In this document: piece after piece, positions 10,560 to 23,255 of the stretch
How the letters are laid out: each line of letters begins with the position of its first letter
How positions within the stretch are numbered: the first letter of the stretch is position 1
Notes under the pieces: generated by a model
The model's input: the letters and a program-made list of their open reading frames with translations, nothing else
The model's database searches: none
What the model was told of the DNA's origin: nothing
NCBI GenBank assembly: GCA_009741485.1
Contig: CM019216.1
Span: 20,622,384 to 20,686,383 of the forward strand
Length of the DNA stretch: 64,000 nt
Direction of reading: 5' to 3'
From: Malurus cyaneus samueli
Lineage: Eukaryota; Chordata; Aves; Passeriformes; Maluridae
Program-made: the position numbers and the translations under genes

Positions 10560-10960
10560 CTGCAAAGCTGACTGAAGTTGAATCATCGTTCGGTAATTTA
10601 CATGTCATTTACAGGGGCATTCATTGTGCTTTTAGTACTGTAAATATGAACTGAACAGCTTTTGATCTTTTGCAGCATTTGCAGGAACATATTATTGTTT
10701 CTGAGAAAAAAAGGAAGACTTTCATAAAGAAAAAAATCCTCAACGCTTTTTTTACAATGTCAAAACAAATGTGTCAACCAAATGGTAATATCTGCGCTAG
10801 TTTCATTTATCTGCACACGGCAGTTGTGAGGTTTAATGATTGTTTGTCACAAAAATACATTTTAAGAGGAGCAAGCAGATTGCTGAGTAGCAAACATGTT
10901 TTATGGAATATGTAACATTGTAAACACATTTTTGTTTCAATAGGATTTACAGAGGTTTGC
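10560..10960. promoter_or_regulatory. candidate conserved non-coding element
   Basis: Unique AT-rich sequence keeping several CpGs ('catcgttcggtaattta' near 10585, 'caacgctttt' near 10741, 'tctgcgctag' near 10791). It also has homeodomain- and SOX-like motifs ('ggtaattta', 'tattattgtttct', 'gattgtttgtcac'). An 81-codon plus frame at 10670-10915 has no domain. Composition is what one expects of a conserved enhancer in a gene desert, but conservation itself cannot be tested here. Confidence 0.28.
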
Positions 10961-11321
10961 AAAATGAGTGTGTACATACAAAATGAGAAGCAGACAAAGC
11001 TTATATTTTCCTACCTAAGAATTTTGCTTTCATTTGTTTTTGACAGGAAGATTCATTTGCTACCATTAAAATTCACACCTTCATACTTTTTTTTATTCTG
11101 GTCTATTCTCACCTTTTGAACTGGGACTAATTCTTCTGACATGTATTTGACCACAGGTCCCATTGCAAGGGTACCCTCCCACATTTCCCACAACTGCCAA
11201 CCTTGTTTATCTTGTCAATTCTCTCTTGAAGGATCAGATCTTTAGCTGTGCCAAAGCCCAGGGAAGTCAATGAAAAGATTCCCAAAGGCTTTGAATCAGT
11301 CTCTGGTAGCAAAGCACTAAA

Positions 11322-11360
11322 TTCAGTGGAATTACACCAATTTACTCCAGCTGAGGATTT
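11322..11360 (+). repeat. ancient palindromic-repeat remnant (right half)
   Basis: The stretch 'ttcagtggaattacaccaa' running on into 'tttactccagctgaggattt' is a close match to the right half of the dispersed amniote repeat ('agtggagttacaccaatttacaccagctgaggatctgg'). Upstream 'gaagtcaatgaaaag' at about 11264 may be another piece of the same insertion. Confidence 0.5.
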
Positions 11361-13789
11361 GAGCTGGTGTTTAATATTCTACTCATCACCATTCTGTTTG
11401 GGATTCGTCCTCAACATTTCTTGGAGGCAAAAAGAGACTTTCTGAAACCAGAGTTTTGGCTGGGGGTAGTTATAATTTAGAAAGATAATGACTCAGTCAA
11501 ATAATTTATTGAATAAACTGGGATGATGTTGTAGAACAAATCTCAATCTGAACAGCACTGTTGTGGGTTATAGAGGAAATAGTAACAATATTTATCATAT
11601 ATTATTGACAACTGCCATTCTGAGAACAGCCAGATTAAAATCTAGACACCTCCATAAGTCTTATTTTTTTGTCCATCAAATGATTTGACTCCTCTTGCTG
11701 ACTAAAGTTGATATGGGATTCCCCTGAAAAAAAGACATGGGTTGGTTCTCAATCAGATAACATGGATAGCTTTATGATTACAATTATGACTCTATCTCAT
11801 GACACAAAAACCAATTAAAATAATGGAATCTAATATTAAGTATCTTTAAATAGCTATCTAGATTCCTGTCGATGGAAATGAACTGAAGCCTTTTGACTCT
11901 GTTCACTTGGGCATCAATTTTAAATCCTACTGAATCATCTTTTGGACTTACTGAATCTTTCCATTCATGGTAGAGAGTCTAATGAGAATGTTGTATGAAT
12001 TCTTTTGTTTAGGGTGCTGAAATTGGGCAGGCTGGATCCCCAAAATACTGATTTAATTTCTATTAAAAGATAGTCATATTTATAGTCTTAAGTCTCCTTT
12101 ACCTTAAGAGCAGGATGGTCAGTGGATTTTGAGTTTTAAGCCCCATTAAGCCTCAGACCATATTAATTAACAGGGATCCAAAATATGAAAGCAAAGCAGC
12201 TCTTATCAGGTAAAAAAGAAAAACAAAAACATTGAATCACAATCTGTCCATTATATGAAGAGGCAAAAGCTTTGGAGTGAACTAAAAGACATAGAGAGGT
12301 CAAAATCTCCCACACATTTTTAGGCTCAAAAGATTACAAAATCCTATTAGCTTTGAAACCAACAGCTCATATCTGCCTTTAAATAATCTTGCTCCAGATA
12401 AATGCATCACAACTCATCTGAAATTCATGTCAATGTGTTCTGGTGTTCATACTCATATCTGACATATGACTGCCCAGGTAGTTCCATTTTTTTCTCTACT
12501 CCATGCTGTACCTCCCTTTCCATCTGCCTGAATATTTCCAAGAGTTGTTATCAGTTTAAATACCTTAACTATCAGGTTTATCTGTGTAAAGCTCCTCAAT
12601 TTCCTAAATGACTACATGCATTTCTGCTCAGAATTTTATCTTCTTGACATTTTTTGTTGCATGCTCTCTGAAAAAAAACCAAACCAACCAATCAACCAAA
12701 GCACCAATTTAAACCACCCCCAGTAAAACCTTTATTTGAGTTCATTATCTCAGAGATGTCTTTTCCTAAAGTATCTGTCTGTCTCTCCCTTGTGTTCTCT
12801 GGTTTCATGTCCCCCATCACTCACAGGTGAAATTCAGTGTGAACAGGATGGCTGTGATACTACTTTCACAATATTCATAATAAATACTAAGCATTCTCTC
12901 ACTGAAGAGAATGTGAGACTGTTCTGGTATATTCACAGCATCATCACCTTGTCCCACTCAGCTCCTCATACTTCAAGCAGGAATTCTACAATATTCAGTT
13001 TAAATTCCTTCACATGGACAACTTGGAGTTGAGCAATGTTTCCTTCCTTTCACAACCCTGTCGAAGGCTGCAGGAATTTATTTGAGTGGTGCCCTGATTG
13101 ACCTATTCTATTATTGTCACTTATTTCACATCCAATTTTTTTTGTCCCTGTCTTCTCTCATCTCTTTCCTCTTTTGTCTTTCAAGACATTCTCAGATCTT
13201 ATTTTTGGAAGGCAATGATCAGGTCATTGCATTGCTTGCTCTTTATTAAATGAGGGTTTTTTTTTGTGTTATCAGGTCCTGGTAGTTCTGCCTCACCAAC
13301 CTGGAACAACTCTGCAGATGCCCACAAGTGCTGGGTGCATCTCTAAGTCGTGCTGTATCTGTAATAAAGCAAAGAGTTTTGCCTTCCCCGGAGCTGAAGG
13401 AATAAGAAAGGACAAGAGACCGTGAGACAGGAACATCCTCAGCTACGATCACATATCCTATGGATCTGGGCTCTGACAGAGTGTGGGATATCTCCAGGCA
13501 CAAACAACCCATGTACCTGACATCTGGATGTCAGGAAGGAAGAAGTGAAGCAGCCAGTTGGATTTAATACTTTGGAGTTAAATGAAACCAGACACCGACA
13601 CTGTCGTATTTTCTCCCATACAGGTGTTATTTTAGAAAGAAAATTAACCCTTCCCCCTTTTCTGATCTCTGAGACTGAACACACACATCTGACCTAGAAC
13701 CTTCTTAATTGTGTAGCTGAAGCTTCAAATTCAAATGAAGGTATTGTTGGGGGAATCTTTGGAGATGTGAGAAAACATGAATTCATTGG
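11361..13789. other. non-coding DNA, no gene seen
   Basis: Unique AT-rich DNA. Open frames at 12402-12611, 12736-13032 and 13246-13684 show no domain and no supporting context. No transposon was recognised. Confidence 0.55.
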
Positions 13790-13892
13790 GGTTTTATTGT
13801 TGTTTTGTTTTGGAGTTGTTGTTGTTTTTTTTTTTGGGTTTTTTTTTTTTTGTTTTTGGGTTTTTTTTTTTGTGGATATGTGTGTGTGTGCA
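13790..13892. repeat. T/G-rich low-complexity tract with (TG)n
   Basis: Long T runs separated by G, GG and GGG, ending in a short TGTGTGTGTG. The opposite strand reads as Lys/Pro/Gln-rich artefactual frames. Confidence 0.9.
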
Positions 13893-13947
13893 TGTAAGTG
13901 TGCAAAATGCCCTAAAAACCAGACAAATATCTTATTTTCCATGCTGA

Positions 13948-14008
13948 GGGCACATCTTACTCTTTAGGAAGATATTCTAACCCAAACCATTCTGTGATTC
14001 CGTGATTT
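13948..14008 (+). mobile_element. CR1 LINE extreme 3' end fragment
   Basis: The end 'taacccaaaccattctgtgat' plus 'tccgtgattt' is the sense CR1 terminus with the octamer tail. The preceding 'catcttactctttaggaaga' may be a decayed 'gatgatctttaaggtccctt' box. Only about 60 bp remain, so the left boundary is uncertain. Confidence 0.6.
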
Positions 14009-16215
14009 GCATGCTTCTAAGAGAAAAGTGGCGACACAAAAGAAGGAAAATGCTTAACCTATGGTCCCTTTATTTTTTTTGCTTATTCAATTTCTCTACC
14101 ATGTTGGAGGAGCTGGAATTTTAGTGAACATAAATCATCAGAGGATTTGGATATCTTTTAGTTCATCTCAAGCCCATGGGCAGCTCATCTGTAACTTTTG
14201 GTTGCCCCAAGAAAAACTTACACTGCTCATCTGTTTCAATGAATATTGATATGCAGCTCATATCCCTTCAGCATTTCTTCAGATCCTCAGCCCTCAAGCA
14301 AATCCCCCAAAGGAAATGATTTGTTTGGTCAGATTCCCACAGGCTTGATCTTTAGTGATGCTTGACAACTTTTGTGCCAAAAAGCAGAATGTTTTATGGT
14401 TTATTATCTGTCAAATGAGTTTAGCTGTAAGTGACAGACAGAAGTTGTCTTGGACACCATCAGGGCCACTCTTGACTGTTCCTGTGTTTCCTTGGCTGAA
14501 TTCTTTTAAGTGGTTTATTAGAAGGTATTTTTGATGATTAAAGGAACAGGAAATGCCTCCACCTGGCCTGTTCCATACAACCTTTGAGCTTTACTCCATT
14601 TTTTTGCACTGGGAATGACTCTTTTCTGCTTTTCATGCACCTCGAGCATCTCTTCAGGCTTGGATGAGTTGGCTCCTGAAGATTTCTGCCTCAGAAATAA
14701 CTTTAGAGACATCCCATGTGCTTGCCTAGACAAAACAAAGCACTCAGCTTTCAAACAGCTCTCTTTAGAGAGGGTGAATCCCACCCTAAGTTGTAAATTT
14801 TATGTTTTGTAAGCTGCAAATGCAAAACTTTCCCCCACTTCGTCTGCTCCTAATTGTTCTTTTCACTGCTTGCTGGTGCTTCATGTTCCTCCTTGTTGCA
14901 GATGACTGCCAACTGCTTTTCATTTACCAAACAAATGGATTATGGCACCATTTCAATGGACTGATTTAATATTCTATTTCAAGAGAAATTCTCCTTGAGT
15001 TTTTGGCTTTGATTAATTGATGTGGGGAAATTGCCGTGTTGGTAAACACGTTTTTCATAAAGCTTCTAAAGACCTTTAGAAAGAGTTGCCTGAACTGATT
15101 GTTTCTCTCATTTGTGGTATTATTCAGTTAATTAAAGCACTCAGGGGTGGCTTTTTAATTTTACAGCAGCCCAGGCTCACTTCTTCCTTGCTCTGGGTTT
15201 GCAGAACTCACAGAGCTGAACAGACACAGCAGTCCCTGAATGAAAAACAGATTATTCTCTGGTTAAATAGAAGCACTTGGATTTAGGAAACCAAGGTTGA
15301 AGTTGATTTTTGGAATGGACAATGCCATCCTTACTATTGTTATATGATTTTACATCCCTGGCTTCTCTGATGGTCATCAGACCCCATAAAGAATTATCCC
15401 AGTTCAGTCCAACTCACTGGGATCACCAGTTAGGATACAGGTCCATCATTGCTGCTGATATCCTTGGAGACCTGTCCCGGGAGTGTAAAACTAGGAAAGT
15501 TTTGCTTGAAATAGCTTTTACTTCATCTGTAGGATTTGGTGCAACCACTTGGTAATTTTGGTCTTTTTTCTGTCTCTTCCATTAAACTGAAAATCTTGAC
15601 CCTTTTGAAATCAGAGGAAAAAGGTTTGCTTGGAATAATTTTCATACTCTAGGATGGGGAACGTGGAAAAGACCTAAAATATTATGTTTAGGGGTCAGTC
15701 ATACAGTGGTGGCCTCCAGGCTGATGTATCTCTTCCTATAAGAGACCTTTCTCATTTTTGATCTGTGTGTTAGAACTATTTAAGAATCATGTAGATTGTT
15801 TCTGTTTACACCAACAGGGGCTGTGAAAACCAATTTTTTACTCTTTGGAAGTTGTGATAATAGAGCACAAATCCAAAGAAATTTATTCACAGGAATATAA
15901 ATTTGCAGGTTGAATAATACCAAATCAAATAATTGCTAATTTCTTTAAGAAAAAAAAAAAAACCTCTTTTCCTGGATTAATTTGAAGTTTAGTAACTGCC
16001 TACATCAGAATTGAAATCAGTTTAATTCTATGTTTAATTTACTGCTAAGCATGTTTTTTTGTTGTAAGAACTTTAGTTTAAGGAAATATTACTGTGAGTA
16101 AGAGCAGAATTCACATTTGTTTGGTATTATCTGAGAGACATCTCTTTTCCCTGATGAGTCCTGTCATGTAATTGTGCTTTTTTGACTGCAATTCCCAAGT
16201 GGGAATAATTTATGG
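14009..16215. other. non-coding DNA, no gene seen
   Basis: AT-rich unique DNA with a short A12 run near 15951. Small open frames (for example 14061-14249, 14518-14784, 15086-15286 and 15310-15555) carry no domains. No transposon was recognised. Confidence 0.55.
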
Positions 16216-16297
16216 ACACACACATACGTATGTATATAAATATAAATATATACCTATATCTATCTATCTATCTATCTATATATATATATGCACATAT
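16216..16297. repeat. (TATC)n/(TA)n compound microsatellite
   Basis: CACACATACGTATGTATATAA-type sequence passes into TATC tetranucleotides (16257-16279) and then alternating TA. Confidence 0.92.
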
Positions 16298-16739
16298 ACC
16301 CCCACACTGCACTCTTGGCCAGCCAAGGGTCCAATACTGATTTTATACAACTTTTTGCCTGATATTCCAAACAGCACAAAATGGTGTTCTCTGAAGATTA
16401 AAGGAAGTGATAATTTTGAATTGAATTTGTCCTCGCCCCTTACTTTGGTAAGTCACCGGTTTCATATCTTTTATATTAACTCAAAGGAAGTTTATGGTAC
16501 AAAAAACCCAGGACAATCTCCTGGGTGATAGCATAACTTGTGAAAACTGCAGATCTGCTTTTTTTTTTCCTTCCCACTATCATGGCAGGCAGAAGCAGAG
16601 CACACAAATTCCCTCGGGATCAGATGCCAAACCTGTCTCAGTTCCTACTTTGCCTCTGATTGTGACCAGCAATCGAGTGAATCCAGCCCTTGTGACAATG
16701 GAATATTTCTGAACAGGCCACAGTTATGTGCCAAAATTC

Positions 16740-16930
16740 AAAATAAATCCTCATGTTTAATTACTCTGTTAAAAATGTTGGCCATATTTTAGCAGCAATT
16801 AATCAAAATACTTAATCTTTAATCCTATTTACCAGATAAGATGACAATTGCAATCCTTCTGGACTTGAAAAATGAGATTATTGAAGTTATTATCATGATT
16901 ATGTACTTGGCAGTATTAGGACCTAAGCTC
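16740..16930. promoter_or_regulatory. possible conserved non-coding element (GATA/homeobox motifs)
   Basis: AT-rich unique DNA with a GATA-type 'cagataagatg' at 16833-16843, and 'gtttaattactc', 'caattaatc' and 'gacaattgcaatcc' in close spacing. Motif density alone is weak evidence in AT-rich DNA. Confidence 0.2.
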
Positions 16931-17159
16931 TAATGGGAACAAATGGTTTGAATAAGTGTAGCTGGAAAAAGAATTTGACTTTGGGTTACCATTTTTAAAA
17001 GGAAGGTTGGTTTATGGGTTTTTATTTACATTTTACCTTCCTCAATCAGAATTAAGTAGGTTAGATTAATTCCTGAAAATACGGAGACTCAAAGATAAAA
17101 ATTCTTTTTCCATTACAAAGATTCAGAGTAACCTGGTTATGAGCCTTTAAGAGGTGCAA

Positions 17160-17350
17160 CGCCAACCACATCAATGGAAACAGGAGAGAAAATGTGCAGG
17201 ATGAACCAAATTAGTGCAGTAATTAGTCACAAACCACTTTGCCTTCCAACTGAACTGCAGCAATGCAGCACTGGGTGAATTTTATCCTCAGAATCCTGCT
17301 TTGCACAGGGTACTGTGAGGCTTAATTAATGAGCCTTTGTATTGTGGTTG
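17160..17350. promoter_or_regulatory. candidate conserved non-coding element (homeobox/RUNX/SOX motifs)
   Basis: TAATTAG at 17220-17226 is followed 5 bp later by AACCAC at 17232-17237, a RUNX-type site. About 90 bp further on, CTTAATTAAT at 17321-17330 is followed by CTTTGTATTGTGGTT at 17335-17349, which combines a SOX-like and a second RUNX-like site. No repeat family is evident. Confidence 0.27.
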
Positions 17351-17591
17351 GAGATCCTCAGATGAAAGCAATGGATACACAAGTGGAAAAAAACAAACAA
17401 ATGAACAGAAAAGGAACAGGAAAATAATAAATCTCTACACGAGCTTGCCAGAATTAAGATGCCATTATTTCAGCTGTGATTAAAGGATACAAGCTTTTAA
17501 GAAACTGAAACAGTGAATTTCCTCTGTGGCAGAACACTGTGGGTTTGTGACATAAAATAGGGCTGTTGAGTTGATTAACAACGGTGTCCTT

Positions 17592-17608
17592 AAAAAAAAA
17601 AAAAAAAA
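17592..17608. repeat. poly(A) tract, A17
   Basis: Uninterrupted run of 17 A. Confidence 0.9.
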
Positions 17609-17705
17609 GGCAGCAGCTTCCTATTCACATTCAGCTTAAATAATTAAAATGGTATTTACAAATGCTGCTAAGATCTTTTGTTATTTCATTTGGCATGTGT
17701 TGCTC

Positions 17706-17733
17706 TTTTTTTTTTTTTTATTTTTTTTTTTTT
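17706..17733. repeat. poly(T) tract
   Basis: T-rich run of 28 bp with a single A interruption, ending at 'cacgggg'. Confidence 0.88.
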
Positions 17734-19378
17734 CACGGGGTAATAAGTAAATTGCAAACATACATTATTCTTCACCATTCTCCACTCACTTTCCTCCCAC
17801 TGGCAACCAATCTACCAGAATTTTCTTCCATTCCCATTAATTGGTCCTTAGAGAATCTCCCTCGCATACCTTTGCAGTGACAGTCAGGGAACATTTCTTA
17901 GTAATACTGAGTCAGAAGCCCTGTGATAGCTCGCAAGTCACATATTGAACTGGAGCTGTACTACTCCCTTCCATGATGTTTAATGCATGAGCCTTCTGAA
18001 ATGGCATGGCTCAGGTGATGGATCATACTTTTTCTTCCAGAGTATCATGACTTTCTCTGGTTATTTCTGTAAGATATTTATGTATTTTTTTTTTTTCCTA
18101 ATGCAATGATTGCCTGGCAGTCCATATCAAGCACAATAGCACAACAAGGAGAAGAACTTTATGTTTATTGAGGCTGCAGAATCCCAATGTCTCAAGCTCT
18201 ACAGGGAAAACGTAAAAAATAAATAAATAAAATAACCATGTCTCCCAGACTCTCCTATTTTTAACATCTTTGAAATTTTTGGGCTGGGAAGTTTCAGTGC
18301 TGTATGGAATCCACAGGGTCTTGCAAAGTTTAAGAAATCTATGACATTTTTTATTTTAAATGCGTGTTGCTCAGCAGTGCTGCAAGGTCCCAGGTGAAAT
18401 CAGGTGTCTGCTGAGCAGAGACATACAAAATAAAGAAAAATCTTCACTACCCCAAAGACCTCACAATCAAAAATGATGAGAGAAGCACATATTCTCATTT
18501 GTCAGAGGAGGAATTAACATGCAAAATGATTAAGTGTTATTTTGAGACAACCTTCCATATTAAGTCTAATTTATTTGCTGTGTGGGTTTTACTGAACTGG
18601 GGTGGTTCAGACTGGTGCAAGCTTCCTGCAGCTGCTATCAAAACACAGATCTTAGAAACCAAGGGTGAAATTCATTATTGCAACTGCAGAATTGGAATGG
18701 TTTTACCTCCCTCTGGGTGCACAGAATCCACAGAAGGTCTTTGCCCATTTTCAGCTGCCAGTACAGAAAGGTGAATATACAATTTATTTGTGTTACATCT
18801 GCTACCCCAAACAGGTGCCTTACACCCTGTAAGCCAAATAAAAGGCCTCTCTATGTTTTGTAATAGATTTTAAAATCTAAACTAAGGAAATTAAATTTAC
18901 TGTATAACTATGGAGAGAGCCAAGAGAGAGAACTGGACACATCCAAGAAATTATGGTCCTTCCAAATAGAGGTATCTGGAAAAGGTGAGATGGTTCAAAT
19001 TCTGGAGAGGCTTAGCCCTTTCCACTAAGAGCAGAGGAAGGTTAGAAGCTTGTGTTACACAGGATACCCATCACTGGGGTACCTAAATTCATCTGAGATC
19101 CTCCTCACATGACTGATAAAGCCCAAGCAGATAAAATTCCTTTCTATATCTCCCTCTCTTTCTCCTACACTCTCATTGGAGCCCTGGAAAGTACCTGAAG
19201 TTCTCTTAAGTTATAAAAACACAGAGAGGTTCTATAAAAGAGAAAAACGGTTCTGTAAAGCAAGAAAAAATAATCCTATGACACACCTGAGTACAAATCC
19301 TTTGATTGGACTGTAATTGACTTTATGTCTGTACAGAAGTTCTCGCGGCAAATTTTTACCTTTCCAAGGCCTCTTATG
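17734..19378. other. non-coding DNA, no gene seen
   Basis: Unique AT-rich DNA with a T12 run near 18085 and a short AAAT run near 18217. Two overlapping plus frames at 18499-18863 (91 and 61 codons) lack domains. Confidence 0.55.
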
Positions 19379-19524
19379 TATAATAATTAATATAATATTA
19401 ATAATAATAATAATAATAATAATATAATATAATAATAATAATTAATAATATAATAATAATAATAATAACAACAATAACAACAACAACAAACAACAACAAT
19501 AATAATATAATAATAATAATAATA
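19379..19524. repeat. (AAT)n/(AAC)n trinucleotide repeat
   Basis: About 145 bp of AAT/ATA repeat with an internal AAC/CAA segment near 19468-19499, then AAT again. A 92-codon minus frame through it is an Ile/Leu/Val/Tyr homopolymer artefact. Confidence 0.94.
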
Positions 19525-21048
19525 TTGTTGGAAGCCAGTGTTTTGTGATGAAGGTGGAAAATACTCATATTACAACACAAAATCTTTTCTAAAATATTAT
19601 CAAGGACCAGAACTGTTGCATAAATAATCCAAATGCGTTTATTGTTCTGTATAGGAAAACTAAAGGGCAAGTACATTCCTTCTTATATTACTTTTTTTAC
19701 AATTACTTTTAGTCCTCCTTCTACTTAAAAAAAGTGCCTGGAAATACGTGATGGGCTCCCAGCTGTAATTTTGTTGATAGTGATTGTTGCTGTGCTGAGT
19801 TTCCTTATGGAGTGTGTTCAGCTCTGGATTAGGAATTCACAGAGCAATGTCTGTGTTTGGCTCCTCAAAGTGGTGAGGAAATTTTAGTGTAGTGATGTAT
19901 GACCTTTTTCATCTTAATTCCTATAGGTCTTCAAGCTAGGAGGCTGTCACTGAGAAAATATCCTGAGTGTGAGAAACCTGTGTGTTTGGTTTCTGTATAT
20001 ACGAGAACAAAGACAGATACTTGGGGTTTTTTTCTTCTTTTTTTTTTCCTCATCCCTTGAAACTGTTTTATTTGGCCTAGCTGGGTTTTATTTGGCACCT
20101 GCACCAACATATTAAACAAAGCCACGGTTTGTTCCTAAACACTGGAACTTGGTCAACTGTACTGTTTAATTATTAATGAATCATTTTAGCCTGATCCAGC
20201 TAGCAGCCTCCAAAATAATTCCTAGGCATGGTCAGGAGCCTCCATTGGCTGGAGATCATTCTCGACAGGTAGTTTAAATATTGTCACTGTGCTATAAAAA
20301 CATGGGGTCAGACTGTCCTCAGTTGTCTCAAAGTCAGAGAATAGACCTTGGGAATCTTCAATGTAGCCATAAAGAAGGAATCATTTGAAGTACAAATAAA
20401 ATAAAAATAACATGCTTCCCTCTTTTATAGACAAATATCCAGAGATTATAAAATGATGATCTATACTCAGAGTTTTAAGAGGTTAAAAAGCAAAAATGTG
20501 AATATTCCATAGAAAAGCATGCAGGATTGACACAGGTGTATACCAGAATGGTTCTCCTGATGACAAACAGCTCAGCTAAGCCCAGGTGTTTAGGTAAAAT
20601 CATTCCAATGCAGAAGAATATAATCATTAATCAAAATGTCCAGTGATTCACACAGGCCTCTCTGACTGGCACTGCCAAGACATTCCAGTTTCTGTAGCCA
20701 AAGGCAGCAGCATCAGGATTAGTTACCTTGGCTCCCCCAGTTTCACCCTGGATGATTTTATGTCAGATGGGTCAATTTGCCGCTGGAAGGAAGATTCATT
20801 TTTTATCACAGGTTTATGGTGAAAAGCCCTAACCATTGTCGCTGCTCCTTATGAATCCCATGGTTAAGAACGTCAGCTTTGTTTGGAAAAAAATATTTGC
20901 ACTGAAGTAACACTGTTTCCTTCTTTAATTCATGTCTTTTTACCTCCTTACCTCCCTGTAACAAAAAATCGGTTATTTTTGAGTCTAGGCGTGACTATTA
21001 CGACTTGTATTAATCAGTTCCGTTTAAGCTGAGAAAAGTTTCCAGTTC
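19525..21048. other. non-coding DNA, no gene seen
   Basis: Unique AT-rich sequence. No exon, RNA gene or transposon was recognised before the CR1 copy at 21049. Confidence 0.55.
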
Positions 21049-21270
21049 ACAGAATCACAGAACCACAGAATCACAAAGGTTAGAAAAGACCTCCAAGATG
21101 ATCAAGTCCAGTCTTTGACCAACCCCCACCTTGTCAACCAGACCATGGCACTAAGTGCTGTGTCCAGTCCTTTGTTGAACAACTGCAGGGATGGTGGCTC
21201 CACCACCTCCCTGGGAAGTCTATCCCAATGTTTGACAACCCTTTCCATGAAGAAATTCTTTCTGAACCAG
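21049..21270 (-). mobile_element. CR1-type LINE 3' fragment, antisense, divergent subfamily
   Basis: It begins 'cacagaatcacagaaccac', a reversed octamer tail, then 'agaaaagacctccaagatga' and 'tcaagtcca'. It includes 'gggatggtggctccaccacc' and 'tccatgaagaaattctttct'. The 'ctccaagatgatcaagtcc' plus 'accatggcactaagtgctgt' wording marks a different CR1 subfamily from most copies in this window. Confidence 0.88.
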
Positions 21271-23073
21271 ATAAGCCAGTAAAAATTACCATGCCTTGGA
21301 CATATATCACGTGCATGAAGAAATTTTCTTTTTGAGACCAGAGTTTTGAGTTGGAAGCTCAGATTTGGAACTCAAGGTACATCATTAATGGAAAGGCATC
21401 AACAAACTGTGAGTCTTACCCCAAATAACAGTGGCAACACAAACCCAACAGGTATTCATGTAAGCATGTCATTATCACTGCTTCTAGAGCTTATAGAGAA
21501 AGAGAATCCACAGGGGAATGATTCCTGCCTTTATGAGATATTCTCATGTTGCAGAAGAACAAGAACTTCTTTCTCCAGCAGGAGAATGAAATAATCTACT
21601 AAGTACCTGATGATAATTGGGTGTTAAAAATTTATATTACTTCAATGAAAGGGAGGGAAATTTCCCATAGGAGAAACCCATAATTTCCTAGTGTGTGGAT
21701 GAGTCAAGAATTTTATTGGTCACGAATTGCAGAAAAATGTATTCCAGGGGAGTGCTATCTTACCTTGTTCTATCTTCTGTTCTTACCAAGGAACCTGCCT
21801 TGGGAGAGTGTTTTAGATGGAGACATAGAGAAATTAATATAGAGAAGCTTCGTCAGTCTATAAAATTTCTCTTTCATTCTGCTCTGAGCCTAATGACTTC
21901 TGCTGGTCTTGATATATCCCATTTATTCTCTAAAGTGGAGTGATATGGGGCAACACCATGCAGTACATCAATCATATGTTTTTTTGACACTGTCTGGAGT
22001 TATGACCCTGTAACTCATTGAATTAGAACAAAATAGAAGATGTTAGTCTAATGTTGTCTCTATTTGCTGCTGGCCATTGTGAAAAAAAATCATTATACTC
22101 TAAAATTGACATGTATTTAGACCTGTGGTCTGTATGACTGTTAAATGCCAATCTTGCCTCATTTTGTAGCGTGTTTCATCTGTGAATTGAATCATGGATT
22201 TTTTGGGCAGGGGGTAGGAATCAGTGACTCATTGGTTTTGCAGTTGTCTTTCTTTGTCCATGAGTCAAAATATGACTCAAATGCCTCAAAATTATTTGAA
22301 ATGCACTCCAGATAGAATTAGTCTAATTTAATGCTGATGTCTGAAATGTAAAACTCTGTCTCTGAGCTACTCACCCTGGACTCCTTTTGTGATCAATGGA
22401 GGGGAATAGGTATCTTGAGGCTGCAGCTGATGTCACCAAAAGTGGAGCATTCATGTAGGTCAAATGAACCAAGCTGGAATGTGCCTGTTTCCTTCAAGGG
22501 CAGATGCAGATGTCTCCCCTAGAGAAGTCTGAAGTATTCCCTGAATGTCACAGTGCTATTCCATCCTTCCAAGCTCAGAAGCACAAGTGATGCTTGTCTA
22601 GCTCACAGTCAGATATTCTGAGTCTCACTAAGATCATAAGAACATCAGAGAGACGTGACTGAACCTCACCATTTCTCTCAGTTGTCTCCGATGGCTGTCA
22701 AAGAGCAGATGCCCAGGGAAGAGCCATAAAACCAAGACAAATTTATTATATTTTCTTCAACTTCCTTTCCAGCCTCTAAACCATCTTTAGCTTCAGAACA
22801 CTCTAAGCCAGTGTTCTGTGATCTATGAATGTGTCCCTTCTTTCTGAAAACCACTGTTTAAGGCTAAATCACGTGCAGCTACCTTCTGAAAGGAGGCTCT
22901 GATTTCAGTGCATTGGAACGTCATCTATGATCCTTGGGATGTGACACTGCATGTTTTACCTGTTAAAAACTGGTTTTGTTTTCCTAATTCCTTTGCCACA
23001 ACTGCAGTTTTCAAAACGTCCCTCCATTTCTTTACATTTTCTTCTTAAAATTCTTAAAATTCGCAGCTGAACG
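21271..23073. other. non-coding DNA, no gene seen
   Basis: Two short plus frames (21346-21594 and 21695-21943) have no domain. The remainder is AT-rich unique DNA with no recognised element. Confidence 0.55.
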
Positions 23074-23255
23074 ACAGAATCACAGAATGGTTTGTGTTGA
23101 AAAGGATCTTAAAGATCATTTTGTTCCACCCCCTGCCATGGATAGGGACACCTTGCACTGTCCCAGGGTGCTCCAAGCCCTATCCAACCTGGTCTTGGAC
23201 ACTTCCAGAGATCCAGGGGCAGCCACAGCTTCTCTGAGCAACCTGTGCCAGGGCC
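23074..23255 (-). mobile_element. CR1 LINE 3' fragment, antisense
   Basis: It begins 'gacagaatcacagaatggtt', then 'aaaggatcttaaagatcatt', 'ccctgccatggatagggaca', 'ccaacctggtcttggacac' and 'gagcaacctgtgccaggg'. It is truncated just inside the ORF2 end. Relatively well preserved. Confidence 0.94.
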
